Shown here: one piece after another, positions 1 to 10,558 of the stretch
Layout: the number at the start of each line of letters is the position of its first letter
How positions within the stretch are numbered: position 1 is the first letter of the stretch
Position numbers and translations under genes: made by a program
Source of the DNA: Thermothielavioides terrestris NRRL 8126
Taxonomy: Eukaryota > Ascomycota > Sordariomycetes > Sordariales > Chaetomiaceae
NCBI RefSeq assembly: GCF_000226115.1
Contig: NC_016461.1
Location: 3,782,001-3,846,000, forward strand
Direction of reading: 5' to 3'
DNA: 64,000 nucleotides
Notes under the pieces: generated by a model
The model's input: only the letters and a program-made list of their open reading frames with translations
What the model was told of the DNA's origin: nothing
Databases searched by the model: none

Positions 1-1190
1 CCTACTCCTAGATATACTTTACCTAGATGTTCTTAGGTAGGCTTTAAAGGTAGCTTGCTATATATATAATGTAGTTGCTACTATTGAGCGAATAGCCTAT
101 AAGCTAGAAGTTGGTACAATAATTGTATAGGAAGGCCTAAAGCGAAAAAGTATCCTTGCCACTATATATAGGGTGGTTCAAGCTAGTAGCACACTAGAGA
201 GGAGCTCCTACAACGCTAGGAAAGATCGGCGAAAGCGCAATAGGAGCGCTAAACTTAGGGTTAGCAATAGGTAGAACAGTATTAATAGCAACAGATATAG
301 CTATAGGTATAGCTATAGGTATAGACGTAGGCGTAGTAGCTACAAGCGTAGCCTTAAGTATAGCAATAGGTATAGGAGCAGGTATAGGAGTAGGTATAGA
401 AGTAGGTATAGGCGTAGGCGTAGCAACAGATATAGCTAATACAATAGTATTAGCAGCCTAGGTAGTAAAAGGGTTAGAATTCGAAGAAGTAGTACCCTCA
501 GCAATATATATAAGCTAGGTATTCTAGCGTAGGAGCTACGTATATTGAGCTTACAGTTAGAGGATAGCTTGACAACAACGTTTAAAAGCGATCTTAACGC
601 TTAGACAGCGCTCCTCCTTAGTAAGATCATACTCCTAGGTAGAGAATAGGGAGTCAATAGACGCTACGTAGAAGCCATTTAGATCAATCTAGGTGTACTA
701 GGAGCTCTCGCCTATAGTAGCATTAGGTATAAGCGGTATAGAAAGGGTATACAAAGAGGTTAGATCGGTAGAAAGTGTTTAAGATTATAAGAATATAGGG
801 CTCTGCTTAAGCATAGTATAGACGTAGGTCTAGGCTATAGCTCGTCTCCGCTAGTTCAACTCCCTAGGGTAGAATAAGAGTATTCAACTTATTAGGAGTA
901 GGGGCTCCTAAAAGGAAGGGGGTATACGTTGAAGTAACAGAGTATAAGCAAGGTATAAGCAGAGTATATACTATAGGGTAGCTATAGGTAGAGGAGGTAT
1001 AGGTAGTTGCATTGAACGCTAGCCTCTCCCATTGCCTATAGGTTCTATCCTCCTTATCTCTCCTATCCTAGCCCTCGATCTTCCTCCGTATCGGCTAGCC
1101 TCTATTTCTAAGCTCGTAGATCCTTTCCTAGGCTATCCTACAGCGCCTATATAGCTCCCTAAGTACGTCCAATCCGCTCTATTACCGACC
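1..1190. repeat. TpA-saturated degenerate block, RIP-like relic of a repeat
   Basis: The stretch is dominated by TATAGG/GTATAG-type words. In 301-480 I count 40 TpA and no TpG dinucleotides, while about seven CpA remain. That matches C-to-T mutation at CpA on the opposite strand, the signature of repeat-induced point mutation in ascomycetes. No open frame of useful length survives, and composition returns to normal GC-rich sequence at about 1190. The parent element cannot be named from what is left. Locally it is almost a tandem low-complexity tract (300-430), so some of the bias may come from repeat expansion. The block continues beyond the left window edge. Confidence 0.6.
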
Positions 1191-3333
1191 CAATGTCTCA
1201 GTTCCCTACACTTGCTTAGCCTGATGCCCCGTACTTCGCTTAGCTCTATACCCCTCCGATCGCTCCTCTAGGTAGCTCGTATAATCCAGGCTACTGACGT
1301 GCGCCCTGGTGGCGTACGCAGATGACCTGCGTGGTGCCCTATAGTTGGCCGGGCTATACCGGGTGCCAGATGCAGGGCGAGGTGGTCGGGCCAAGGGTTG
1401 TGCCAGGTGCCGAGGCGCGTCCCGAGGGCTATGCCAGGTGCCGAGGCGGGTCCCGTGGGTTAGGGTGGTTCTAGGGCATGATATAGAGTGCTAGAGAGCT
1501 AAGTAGGGTATCGAAAAAGTAGGTGGGCAAAGGAAAAACAGGGAGGGGGCTATCAGGGTTAGGGATATATATGGCGATTTGCAAATATTTGCGTCAATTC
1601 AATCAAATCCAAGCCAACTCAAATATCACTGCTATATATACAAATCAATCCAAATGGAGCCATATATTTAAGTTGTTTAAGTTGTTCAGAGTCTTGGGCC
1701 ACAGTGGCTTGCTCGCTTGCTTTGCCAACCTGCTGTATTATACAGTGGCTTCTCACCGAGGGTCTGTGGGCCAAAGAACGGAACAGGCAGATCCGCAACT
1801 GTGAGTTCACTTAGTTGATCAACTAGGATGTTGGCCAAGCAGACGCCGAGACAGGTCGCCGGTGGCGCCGCAGGCGTCGGACGCTGAGCCGGATGCGGAA
1901 GAGCAAATCTCGGGATGTACGGATAGACTAGTGTAGGTTTCACCATCCTGTTGGTTCCAAACAGCAGATCGCCGGTCTGCCTGCTCCCTGCTCGCGTGCC
2001 CGGTCGATCCCAGGGCCCTGGAGTCGGAACCCCGGCCTCTCGGCCTGCGGACGCTTTTCCCGACCCGGGTGAGATCGTCTGATGGCGCCGTCCAAGTCCA
2101 GACCAACGATCGCGCAGGGGTTGAGGGGCGCAAACACAGGCTGCCAAGAGATGTGCGGTGCAATGATTGCTGGATGTGACGCTCGGCGAGGATCAAAGGA
2201 TTGATGCTTGCGCGGGATGGGATGCGGAATGGTGGGCAGGGTGGACACAACCGAGATCCTGCGGTTTGTGACATCGGTGAAGCATTGCAGCACAGATCGT
2301 CAAGCCTACGCCACTGGGAGTGGGCAACGGGCTTTGTGATCGACAAACCGGTCAGCGACGTTTGTCGTTAGCTCACTACAACGTGGCCTTAGGACGCCTG
2401 AAAGCAACCTCTCGAAGCCGTATGTCGTGGTCACACGTCCGAGATAAACGCTACAACACCCATTTTCACATGCGTGGGGGTTCATATGGCAGAAAGGTGC
2501 TAGACGCTAGCCGCGGTGTTTGTTTATAATCACGGTTGGGGACCCCTCAACCCCTGACACGCTCCAGGAAGCACGAGCAACTACCGTAGTCCACTCTGCA
2601 AATGCGCAACATTTTCCAACTCCCCATCCCTCTACCTCAGCAGTGGCCACAACAGCTCAGCCAAGCAGCCAAGAGCGAGGAAGGACAGCCGTCCCCTGAT
2701 GAACAGCTCGCCCACCCGCAGCATCAGGGGTGCTGGGTGACCCAGCCTGGGGGTAAAAAGAGGAAAGGAAGAAGAATAAGGGGGTAGAAAAAAGCGAATA
2801 GCAACGCCATGCTCCTGGATCATGCACTGCCGGCTCCCAGTGAATATAGCTTGGAAGCAGGGCGGGCAGTGCCCAGCCCCGTGTCCGTTGCGCAGAGCTG
2901 GGCCGGCCGTAAGTAAAATCCCGACCCTGCCTCCCACCTTCTTCCCCCCAGCCCTCTTCCAAGGGGCGCTCCGTACCTGACCTGCATACCTGTTCTCCCG
3001 GGGACGAGAGCTGAGTGGCGAGCTTTCCGTGATCTCATCCTGTCCATGACAAGAACAAGACTGTTCAGAAGTAGCCATCCAATAACTCTCTGTTTCTCTA
3101 AAACATGTGTCACTCAAACCCACCATCAACTCACCACACACCCAAACTCGGCATGTCTAGACGATCTCATTCAGGAGCATGGGCACGCCTTCTGTGCTGC
3201 ATGATGAACCTAACCACGCACTCATGAAACCTTGCCCGGCGCCAGAACCAGCATAGCTTTCTCGCCCCTCCGCGAAAATACCCCACAGCCCAGTTACCCA
3301 CCGAAAATCCACACACAGCCGCTTTGCCCCCCC
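1191..3333. other. intergenic, no supported gene
   Basis: Ordinary GC-rich sequence between the RIP-like block and the glo3 stop codon. The last 150-200 bases before 3334 should be the glo3 3' untranslated region. Open frames on the minus strand here (for example 1819-2346 and 2632-3141) have no recognisable domain and no supporting splice structure. The only repeat seen is a short 23-bp duplication at 1401-1454. Confidence 0.5.
1401..1454. repeat. 23-bp direct duplication
   Basis: Two copies of a 23-base unit beginning TGCCAGGTGCCGAGGCG (1401-1423 and 1432-1454) differ at one base and are separated by 8 bases. It lies just outside the RIP-like block, in the GC-rich transition. No function is evident. 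Confidence 0.8.
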
Positions 3334-5112
3334 TTAACTCCCCAAGTAAGCCCTGATAGCGCCCTGCAGCCGCCCGGCGCCCTCGCCGAGGAGGTGGGTG
3401 AGGTTCTCGAGGTCGTCGGCGGCGGTGATGCCGAAGCGGCGGACAAAGTCCTTGGCGGCGCTCTCGAGGTCGCCGTAGTCGTCGGCGGCGCGGTCCTCGG
3501 TCTCGGGGCGGCCGAAGTAGGCGTTGCTCGAGATGGCCTGGGCGCCCTCGAAGCCCTGCAGGCGCGACTTGGCCTCGGCCTGGGCGCTGGCGTCGAACAT
3601 GCCCTTGCCGAAGAACTCGTCCGACGAGATGGCCTTTTGGTTGCCGAACTTCTTGCGCGCGTACGTTTCCTCCTCGTCTGGGGACGGGGCCCGGGGCGGT
3701 TAGCAAAGTGAAAGGACCGAGCTTGAGCGGTAAAACGTGAAAGAAGACCAATGGGTTGGTTGGCTTACCCTCGGCAGACGCCTTGATCGGCCCGACCGAG
3801 CCGAATCCGCCGGCGCCCTTCTTCGCAGCGGCGGGCTTGCCCACCTGGCCGAATCCGAGCCGGGCGATGCCCATGCCGAGGCGCTCCACCTCGGCGGCCG
3901 ACTTCTCCCGCGTGTGCGAGCCGTAACCCCCCCGGGCGGGGCTGACGGGGGTCGGCGAGATGATGGCCGCGCTGGACTCGGACTTGGCGGCGGTCGTCTT
4001 GCCCACCGGTGCTTCCTCCTCGGCGTCGGGGTCGTACCCGAGCTTCTCGATGCGCTCGGCCTCCTCCTTCGCCTTCTTCTCGGCCTCGTCGAAGTCGATC
4101 GCGGCGTCGCCGGCGCCGAGCTTCTTGGCGCCCAGCTTGGACGACGTCGCCTTCTTGGCGCCGAGGATGTTGGCCTTGCGCGGGCCCGACGTGTTGGATC
4201 GTAGCGCGGCCGAGGTCGTGATGCGGCTGGCGGCGGGCTTGGCCTCGCCCTCGCTGTTCTTGGCAAGTGGCGACGGCGCGCGGGCAGCGTCCTTGCCGTT
4301 TTGTGCGTTCAGGAAGGGAGACGGCGTGCGGCCGACGACAGGGGGCGTGGCGGTCCGGGAGATGGGCGGGCTCAGCTTCTTGACGGCGGGTCTGCTCCAC
4401 GAAGAGAAGAAGTCGTCCTCCTCCTCCGCGGGGGTCTCCGCGCCCTCGGCGCCCTCGCCGCTGTCGGTGATGACCACCTCCTCGGGATACCTGGCGACAG
4501 TTAGCGCATGAGTGCTGGCTGGCGCGCCAGTAGGTAGGGCGGGCGCGTACTCCTTGGCGTCCCTGGCGGCCCGCTTCTTAAGCTCCTCCTTGTACTTGGT
4601 GGCCACGGCTGACGTATACTTCGTCTTGGGGTCCTTGCTGTTCAGCGCGGCCGAGCCGCCGTTGGACTGGAAGAACTTGGTGGCCGACTCATTGCCGCCG
4701 ACCTTCATGATCCGCAGCTGGTCCCATTGCCACTCTGCACACAAATTAGCTCGCGCGGCCGGACACGGCTTCGGCGCAGGACGCGGAGATCGCAGGAAAC
4801 GTACGGTCGAGGTTGGTGGAGCGAACAAAGGAGATGTGGACGCCGAGGTTGCGGTGGTTGGCGGAGCAGTCGAGACATAGGTAGATGCCGAACGGGACTG
4901 AGGTCCAGGTGGGGTTCTTCTGACCGCAGTCGAAGCAGACCTGGCAGCACGGGTCAGCACCGAGTCGCGCGAGCGCAGTCAATGGCGGTCGCAGCCGCAA
5001 AATACGAGCGAGTGTTGCGAATGTTGCGAGTGTTGCTTGCCTTGTTGGCCGGCTTTGTCTTCAGCTTCTCAAAGAGCTTGAGCGACTGCTGCTTGGATGC
5101 AAGGCCGCTCAT
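3334..5112 (-). CDS. glo3: GLO3-type ADP-ribosylation factor GTPase-activating protein
   Basis: Stimulates GTP hydrolysis by ARF on COPI vesicles (Golgi-to-ER retrograde transport). Four exons: 5112-5041, 4940-4805, 4734-3769, 3677-3334, giving 505 residues with consistent phases. The ArfGAP zinc finger is C26-x2-C29-x16-C46-x2-C49, followed by the catalytic arginine in the NHRNLGVH motif (R54). A long low-complexity Ala/Ser/Lys-rich middle with coiled-coil stretches ([16 protein letters not shown]) leads to the C-terminal region with the repeated I/ISS-type motifs ([18 protein letters not shown]) typical of GLO3/ARFGAP2/3. The start ATG lies 24 codons before intron 1 ([18 protein letters not shown]...), the expected N-terminus of this family. 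Intron 1 uses a GC donor (AAG|GCAAGC); the others are GT-AG. The gene is divergent from tim21. Confidence 0.95.
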
Positions 5113-5583
5113 CTTGGCTGATGCAATGATGCTACGGGTCGCCGGGAAGCAGATTGTGCCGTGGTGGTGGTGGTCGTCGTTGTCGTCGTCGCCGTCGCAG
5201 CCGCGCGGAGGGCGGGGGGAAGGCCGGGGGAGAGTGTCGGGAGGTTAAGTTGGCGATCGTGGAATCCGCCGTTTCAGGAGAAGGAGCCACATTTTCGGTG
5301 GCCCGGGGATCCATCCAGGTGTCATCAAAGTGCGCCGCTATGCCCGACCGACCCTAGCGCAGCGGAGCTTGTTGCCCCACGCCTCGCCCGAGATTCCCCA
5401 CCCGAGAAATTGCCGGCCGGCACTGCACCTGCAACTGCAAGGCATTCATTGAGCAGGAGCTTCGGGCGGCCCAAGCTCCGCTCATCCCAAGCTTCATCAA
5501 CGCTGACCTCGTCCACTGACCAACGAGCCCATCCAGCAACGCCGGCTGTCCAAGCCACCAGCGATGGGCACCACCAAGCCGCC
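5113..5583. promoter_or_regulatory. shared divergent promoter region of glo3 and tim21
   Basis: 471 bases separate the two start codons, so both promoters must lie here or overlap neighbouring transcripts. A GTGGTGGTCGTCGTTGTCGTC-like trinucleotide tract at about 5160-5200 is the only notable structure, and it lies in the probable 5' leader of glo3. No TATA box is evident, as is common for housekeeping genes. The promoter role is inferred from gene orientation only. Confidence 0.5.
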
Positions 5584-6650
5584 ATGATGAATCGAGTCAC
5601 GGTCTCGGGGCTGCGGCTCCGTCCCGCCGCCAGCACCGTCGTCGCCCGCTGCCCCTCCTCCACCGCTGCCCACTCCGCCTCCCCCCTCGCTTGCCACGAC
5701 CGCAACGACAACCACAGCCGCAATGGCCGCCGCCATTACGCGACGCAGCACCAACCACCCTCCTCCGCCTTCGCCTCTGATTCCCGCCGCCGCGCCGTTA
5801 CACCCTTCAACGACGACGGCCGCGTCCCCTGGACTGAGCTCTCCGTCGGCGAGAAGACGGCGCGGGCCGCGCAGCAGACCTTCAACTTTGGCTTGGTGAT
5901 TCTGGGCGTGGCCCTGACGGTACGCCGTTCCTTGCCTTCTTCCCCCGGCGGTCCTTCTTCTTTTTTTTTCTCGTCCCGCAGCAATACAGCAGACAGCCAG
6001 GCACTGACCAGCGCGAGCGAGTGAGTGAGTGACCAGGGCGGCGTCGGCTACGTGCTCTACTCAGACGTGTTCTCGTCCGACAGCAAGACAACCCACTTCA
6101 ACCGGGCGGTGGACCGGATCCGGGCCGACGCGCGGTGCGTGGAGCTGCTGGGCGACGGCAAGAAGATCGAGGCCTTCGGCGAGGAGACGTGGAACAAGTG
6201 GCGGCGCGCGAGGCCGATTGCGTGGGTTCTAACCCAGTCCCCCTTTCCATTCCCTCTCGTTTTACCCCGTTTTGGAGGTAGGGAAAGGGGTGGGTGAGTG
6301 AGTGGCTTGGTCATGAGGATGCTAACAGGTGTGTTGCGGGGCGTCAGGTCGACGGTGACCAAGGACGCGCAGGGGAATGAGCATATGATGATACAGTTTA
6401 ATGTGGGTGTGGAAGCAAAATGAAGGACTGGCTGATGCGGCTGACAGTTACTGCGCAGGTCCAAGGGCCGAAAGGCCGCGGACGGGTCGGCATCCATCTG
6501 ATCAAGCGCCCCGGGCAGCACGAGTACGAGTACGACTACTTCTTCGTGGACGTGGGCCAGCAAAGGATATATCTCGAGAATGCTGCTGCTTCCCGGGTGA
6601 AGCAGGGCGAGAAAAAGGAGTTCAGGTTGTTCGGTGTCAAATGGAGCTGA
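5584..6650 (+). CDS. tim21: TIM21, subunit of the TIM23 mitochondrial presequence translocase
   Basis: Inner-membrane protein that links the TIM23 complex to the outer-membrane TOM complex and to respiratory complexes. Exons 5584-5919, 6037-6221, 6348-6402 and 6459-6650 join in phase to 255 residues. Residues 1 to about 60 are Arg/Ser/Ala-rich with almost no acidic residues, as in a mitochondrial presequence. A hydrophobic segment at about 102-120 (FGLVILGVALT) is followed by the intermembrane-space Tim21 domain (YVLYSDVFSSDSKTTHFNRA ... GRVGIHLIKRP ... YDYFFVDVG ... RLFGVKWS). Intron 2 has a clear GCTAAC branch site at 6321. Either of two adjacent ATGs (5584, 5587) could be the start. The neighbour glo3 is divergent. 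Confidence 0.95.
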
Positions 6651-7187
6651 TGAGATGATCCCGTCCGACCCGCGGGAGCCGGCCTGCCCTGGCCTTGTCC
6701 TGCCCCTGGAAGCGGCTCTACTGCGCAGCCGGTGCTTTCTGCCGTACAAGATGATGTACAGTATGTATATTATGCGCTCCTGAGACGACGGACGTGGTCA
6801 GTTGCTCCATGATGAGCGTGATTAACTACGTAAACTGAAGAAAAGTGTCCTTCGCGGGTGTCTCATGGCCGACCGAGCCCCTAGTGTACATGCACAACAC
6901 GAACCAGTTATCTTACAATCTGTTGCCTTCTGCCACCGTCCCCGAAAATAGAGCTGTCGCCTTTAAACCCCTGAGCCTGCATACCGCCTGGCCGCCCAAG
7001 GAAAAGAATAAAGAGCCGAAGACAGGCAGACCTTGAAGGTCTCCCAATATGAAAGGCGAGACGAGAACAGCAAGCCTTCACCCAAGAACATGAGACGACG
7101 ACAAGATAACCATACCTCAATCCCGCAATCATAGCACGGCGCATACCGTTTCAGTCAGTCAGCCAGTAAGCCAGCCAATCAGACAGT
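6651..7187. other. convergent 3' flanks of tim21 and the BTB-bromodomain gene
   Basis: 537 bases between two stop codons in tail-to-tail orientation. It should hold both 3' untranslated regions and polyadenylation sites. I see no open frame with coding character, no RNA gene and no repeat. Confidence 0.5.
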
Positions 7188-8702
7188 TCAGTTCCCCTCC
7201 TCGCCCTCCATCTTGGCAATCCACTTGTTCATCTGGGCGAACTTGTCCTCGAAGGACTTCTGCAGCTTCTCGCAGGCGGCCCACATGGGGTCCTGCTCGT
7301 TCCAGTAGGTGTAGCAGTTGGTGAAGATCTGGTTCATGTCGGCCAGGAACTCGTTCTCGTCCGCGTACTCGTGCGCGTCCATCTTGGCCTTCATCGTGCT
7401 CAGGTCCATCGGCCGCTTGATCACGTCGAAGTAGTCGGGCACGCCGTCGCGCTGCGGGTCCACCGGTTCCTTGAAGGGCCCTACCACGCGCGTCCAGAAG
7501 CCTGCGCCCCGTGGGGGGTGTGTGTCGTTAGTGGTTACACGAGTGCGAGAACACGTGGTCATGGCGAGGGTTAAGGGAAAGCAAGCCTAGTGGGGAAGTG
7601 GAATGGATGTTGATGATGATGCAGTGGAGGATGGGGCAGGGGGTGGTTACCTGGACCGGAAAGCATTCTCGTGAGGAGATCGGCGCAAAAGTTGAGCTTT
7701 TGGTTGGACGAAAACTGCTGGTTCCCGGCGGCGGCTGCACTGGTCCGCCGCTTGGGTCCCGGTTTGGATCCCGGCTTCCCCGACGGGAGAGATACCCTAT
7801 GCCCGGGCTTCCGGCCGGAGTTCTGAGTGCTCACAGCGAGCGCGGTCCCGTCGGCCCCATTGGCGCCATTGGCCCCATCATCTGACGCGCGGCGCTTCTT
7901 GGCCGGGCGCCCTTCTGCCTCATCGAGCTCGGCGTTAGGCGCCGACCGACGCTGCGCACCAGATGCAGCGGCCGGGTCATCGGCTTGGCCTGGCTGTCGA
8001 CCTTCCTGCGAGCTCATGGCGATAACCAGCTCGCTCAGCACCTCTTGAGGCAGCGACTTCGCGAACTCGGCTCGCAGCTTGCTCGACATCATATACTCGG
8101 CGGCCCACGAAAGCAGGAGCTTGCGGATCGACGAACCCTCCGGAGTGTCCTTCCAGACCTGGACGAGAAGCGGGGTCGCGGGGATGTGAGAGGTCACGCG
8201 GCGGATCTCAGCCATCGCGTCGAGGGTCGCGTCGCAGAGACCGTCAATGCCCAGGTCATGACCGAGCTTCCAGACGCCGATGAGCACCTCATAGCTTGGC
8301 AGGTCGTCCAGGTTGGGACAGACTTGGCCAGTGTAGAGAAAGTTTTGGGCGTAGGCGAAGACCTGGACGGGCGTGTCTGGAAGCTTCACCAGGTTTTCGA
8401 CCATGTCATCTTTCGGGTTCTCGGCGAAGTACTTTCTGTAGAAGGAAGACTTGGCGCACAAAAAGTCCTTTTGGATGCCGAAGGGCGTCTCCTCGGGGCC
8501 GACCAGGGCAATGACAAAGATGGGGTGAGGTTGCCTAGGAGCAGCTTTGTGAGCTTGGCTGAGTAGTTAGGCGTTGTAACGCAACTTACAGCCATGAGAA
8601 GGGCTGAGCCTCAACGGGGACAGCAGAGGCTTCTGCTGGGGCATCCTTGACATTGTTGGCGTCGTTCACGCCGTTTTGCTGGGACGTCTTCTCATCGGCC
8701 AT
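7188..8702 (-). CDS. BTB/POZ plus bromodomain protein, probable chromatin factor
   Basis: Exons 8702-8590, 8534-7651 and 7501-7188 give 436 residues with consistent phases; introns have GTAAGT and GTAACC donors. Residues about 38-150 resemble a fungal BTB/POZ fold (HPIFVIALVGPEE..FGIQKDFLCAKSSFYRKYF..., then LPDTPVQVFAYAQNFLYTG). The middle is basic and low-complexity with a nuclear-localisation-like RPAKKRRAS and KPGPKRR. The C-terminal 110 residues are a bromodomain (CADLLTRML...FWTRVVGPFKEPVDP...PDYFDVIKRPMDLSTMKAKM). BTB domains mediate oligomerisation and bromodomains bind acetyl-lysine; nuclear chromatin function is inferred from this combination. At the position of the usual acetyl-lysine-contacting Asn the sequence reads NCYTYWNEQ, with Trp inserted before Asn. 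I do not know an established gene name. Confidence 0.88.
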
Positions 8703-9989
8703 GGTGTCTGCTGAGGGTATTTAGCAGGGAAACGCCATCCAGAGCTGAGAAACGCATGTTGGTCCGGTCAATCAACCGCAGATGAGAAGATGATATGAAG
8801 ATGATCATGAGGGCACGTCTGCTTTTGATGAAAGGCCCCGGCAACAACATCACAAAATCAGCTTCCTCGACTGCGGAAGAGATGCTACATATCAAGGCAA
8901 AATCATCATCAAGGCAAAATGGTCTAGAACCAGACAAAAAGAAGACCGCATACCAATCGGCTATTGCAAATTGAATGACTTGTTGCGCCAGAACAGGCAC
9001 CGCTGACGCACAGGACCGGCGGTAGCGATGGTGCGTCCTCGTCCGCGTCTGGTGGAGTGGGCCTGGCTCATGCCCTGAGGGCCTTCACCGAAAGAGCGAG
9101 CCGAACGGCGATCCAGACACCCCGACTGCGGCAAATGATGGCAAATGAGAGCTGCAAACCAGAAGGAAGTGCAATAGTGAGGCACTTGCGTATACGCCTT
9201 ACTGCTCGTCGCGTGTCTTGACCGCGGTGTGAGCGAGACCGGGTGTGAAGTTGGGGGTGTTTGAGATTGGCGAATGGCAGTCGAACCATCGAACCATCGT
9301 GCTTTGGTGCTTGATCCGCCTCGAGAACCATGAGCCCCACCATTGCCGTTGGACAGTGCAAAGAGCACGGTGGTGCCGGTGCTGATCAACAGCAGCATCC
9401 TGCAACAGCACAGTGCCCAGACAGTTCCATTTCTGGCGGCAGTTCAGGAATCTCTCCCCATCTTCTCATGCCAACAAATGTGCGTCATAGCATCGGTCGG
9501 CAAACCAATGCAAAAATGCAAAAAAAAGACTCACGCAGGGATGGTTCTGTCGAGTCGCATCTTTATTCACGGTTTATTGCATGCATGCTGTCCGTCTCGG
9601 CGGCGCATTGGTAGTTGACGGTCAACTGGCTCTCAGCCGCTGGCGCACGCTGAGACGCTTCGTTGTGGCTGAGACCCCTCGACCCCTCGACCGCCAGGAA
9701 CTCAGCCCAGGAGGCATCCAAGGCACATCTGCATCTTTAGCTTGGTCTTTTGAGATAAGTAGGTAGACATGGACGGCAGCGTCTGGAGTTAAATATCATC
9801 ATTTTGTCTATGGTTCTGGAGCGCTTCCCCGTCCCCGGACCAGCACTGTGCTGAAGGCGACGGGCGACGACGACAAACGACCGATCGCTCCATGGTGGGA
9901 TGGGTTGCGCCGAGTCTCGACACGAGCAAAGTTCTCAGCCGCTCCTCACAAATACAATCTCAAGCCACACCGACGACAGCTCAATTTCC
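8703..9989. other. head-to-head intergenic region, probable shared regulatory DNA
   Basis: 1.29 kb between the start of the BTB-bromodomain gene (minus) and that of the 165-residue protein (plus). Promoters and 5' leaders of both must be here. Minus-strand open frames around 8961-9411 have no domain and run through low-complexity text (for example, the repeated CGAACCAT at 9283-9298), so I do not call a gene. No RNA gene seen. Confidence 0.45.
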
Positions 9990-10558
9990 ATGCAACAGAG
10001 GTCAAGTATGGGCCAGCCGCAGCCTGCACCACAGCCCCTGACTGGCGCTGCCCAGTTGTCCGCCCAGCATGAGCGTTTGCTCCTCGAGCTGCTGCCCTTC
10101 AAGGATGCCCGCCAATTCCATGAGTACGCTGGTTCTCCTGTCATCCTTGCCCCGGCTTTGCAGAACCCCTGAACCTAAACGCGAGACATCCCAGATGGCT
10201 GAACAGCGTGTACGTGCTCGGGTCCTGGCACGAGTTCGTCCGCGACTACCTCGCACGCGAGCCCCTCGCTGTCGAACTCGACAAGTCCAAGACCGCCCAG
10301 AAGGCGAAGGACGCCCTCAACTCGCGCAAGCCCGAGTACCTGATGTACCACCCGGACAAGACCGCCTGGACCGCCGAGGACCACCACGTCCGCTTCATCG
10401 TCACCGTCATCTCCGACAACATGCTCAAGGGCCTGTGGTCCGAGGGCGACTGGAAGAAGAGGAGCATCGAGATTGCCAAAGCCGTCTACGAGGTCCTTGC
10501 CTTTATGCGCGCCACCCACTCCGTGCCGGATGCGAATCCGCCGCGATACGAGGGCTGA
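9990..10558 (+). CDS. conserved-looking small hypothetical protein, 165 residues
   Basis: Two exons, 9990-10123 and 10195-10558, spliced as CAT GA|GTACGC ... CCCAG|A TGG, give 165 residues. I do not recognise the family. What is visible: a Gln/Pro-rich N-terminus, then a helical, soluble-looking core (LLLELLPFKDARQFHEWLNSV, then VLGSWHEFVRDYLAREPLAV, then DHHVRFIVTVISDNMLKGLW) and a short tail. There is no signal peptide, membrane segment, cysteine cluster or known catalytic motif. Codon use is strongly GC3-biased (AAG, CTC, GAC, GCC), like the neighbouring real genes, which supports coding. An upstream in-frame reading from 9900 exists, but its composition is not coding-like, so I start at 9990. 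Confidence 0.75.

Noticed and set aside
1819..2346. Minus-strand frame of 175 codons
   Set aside because: Arg/Ser/Pro-rich text with no motif; overlaps two other frames of similar length.
8961..9411. Overlapping minus-strand frames upstream of the BTB-bromodomain gene
   Set aside because: No domain, weak codon bias, three overlapping frames with similar length; more likely promoter/leader DNA.
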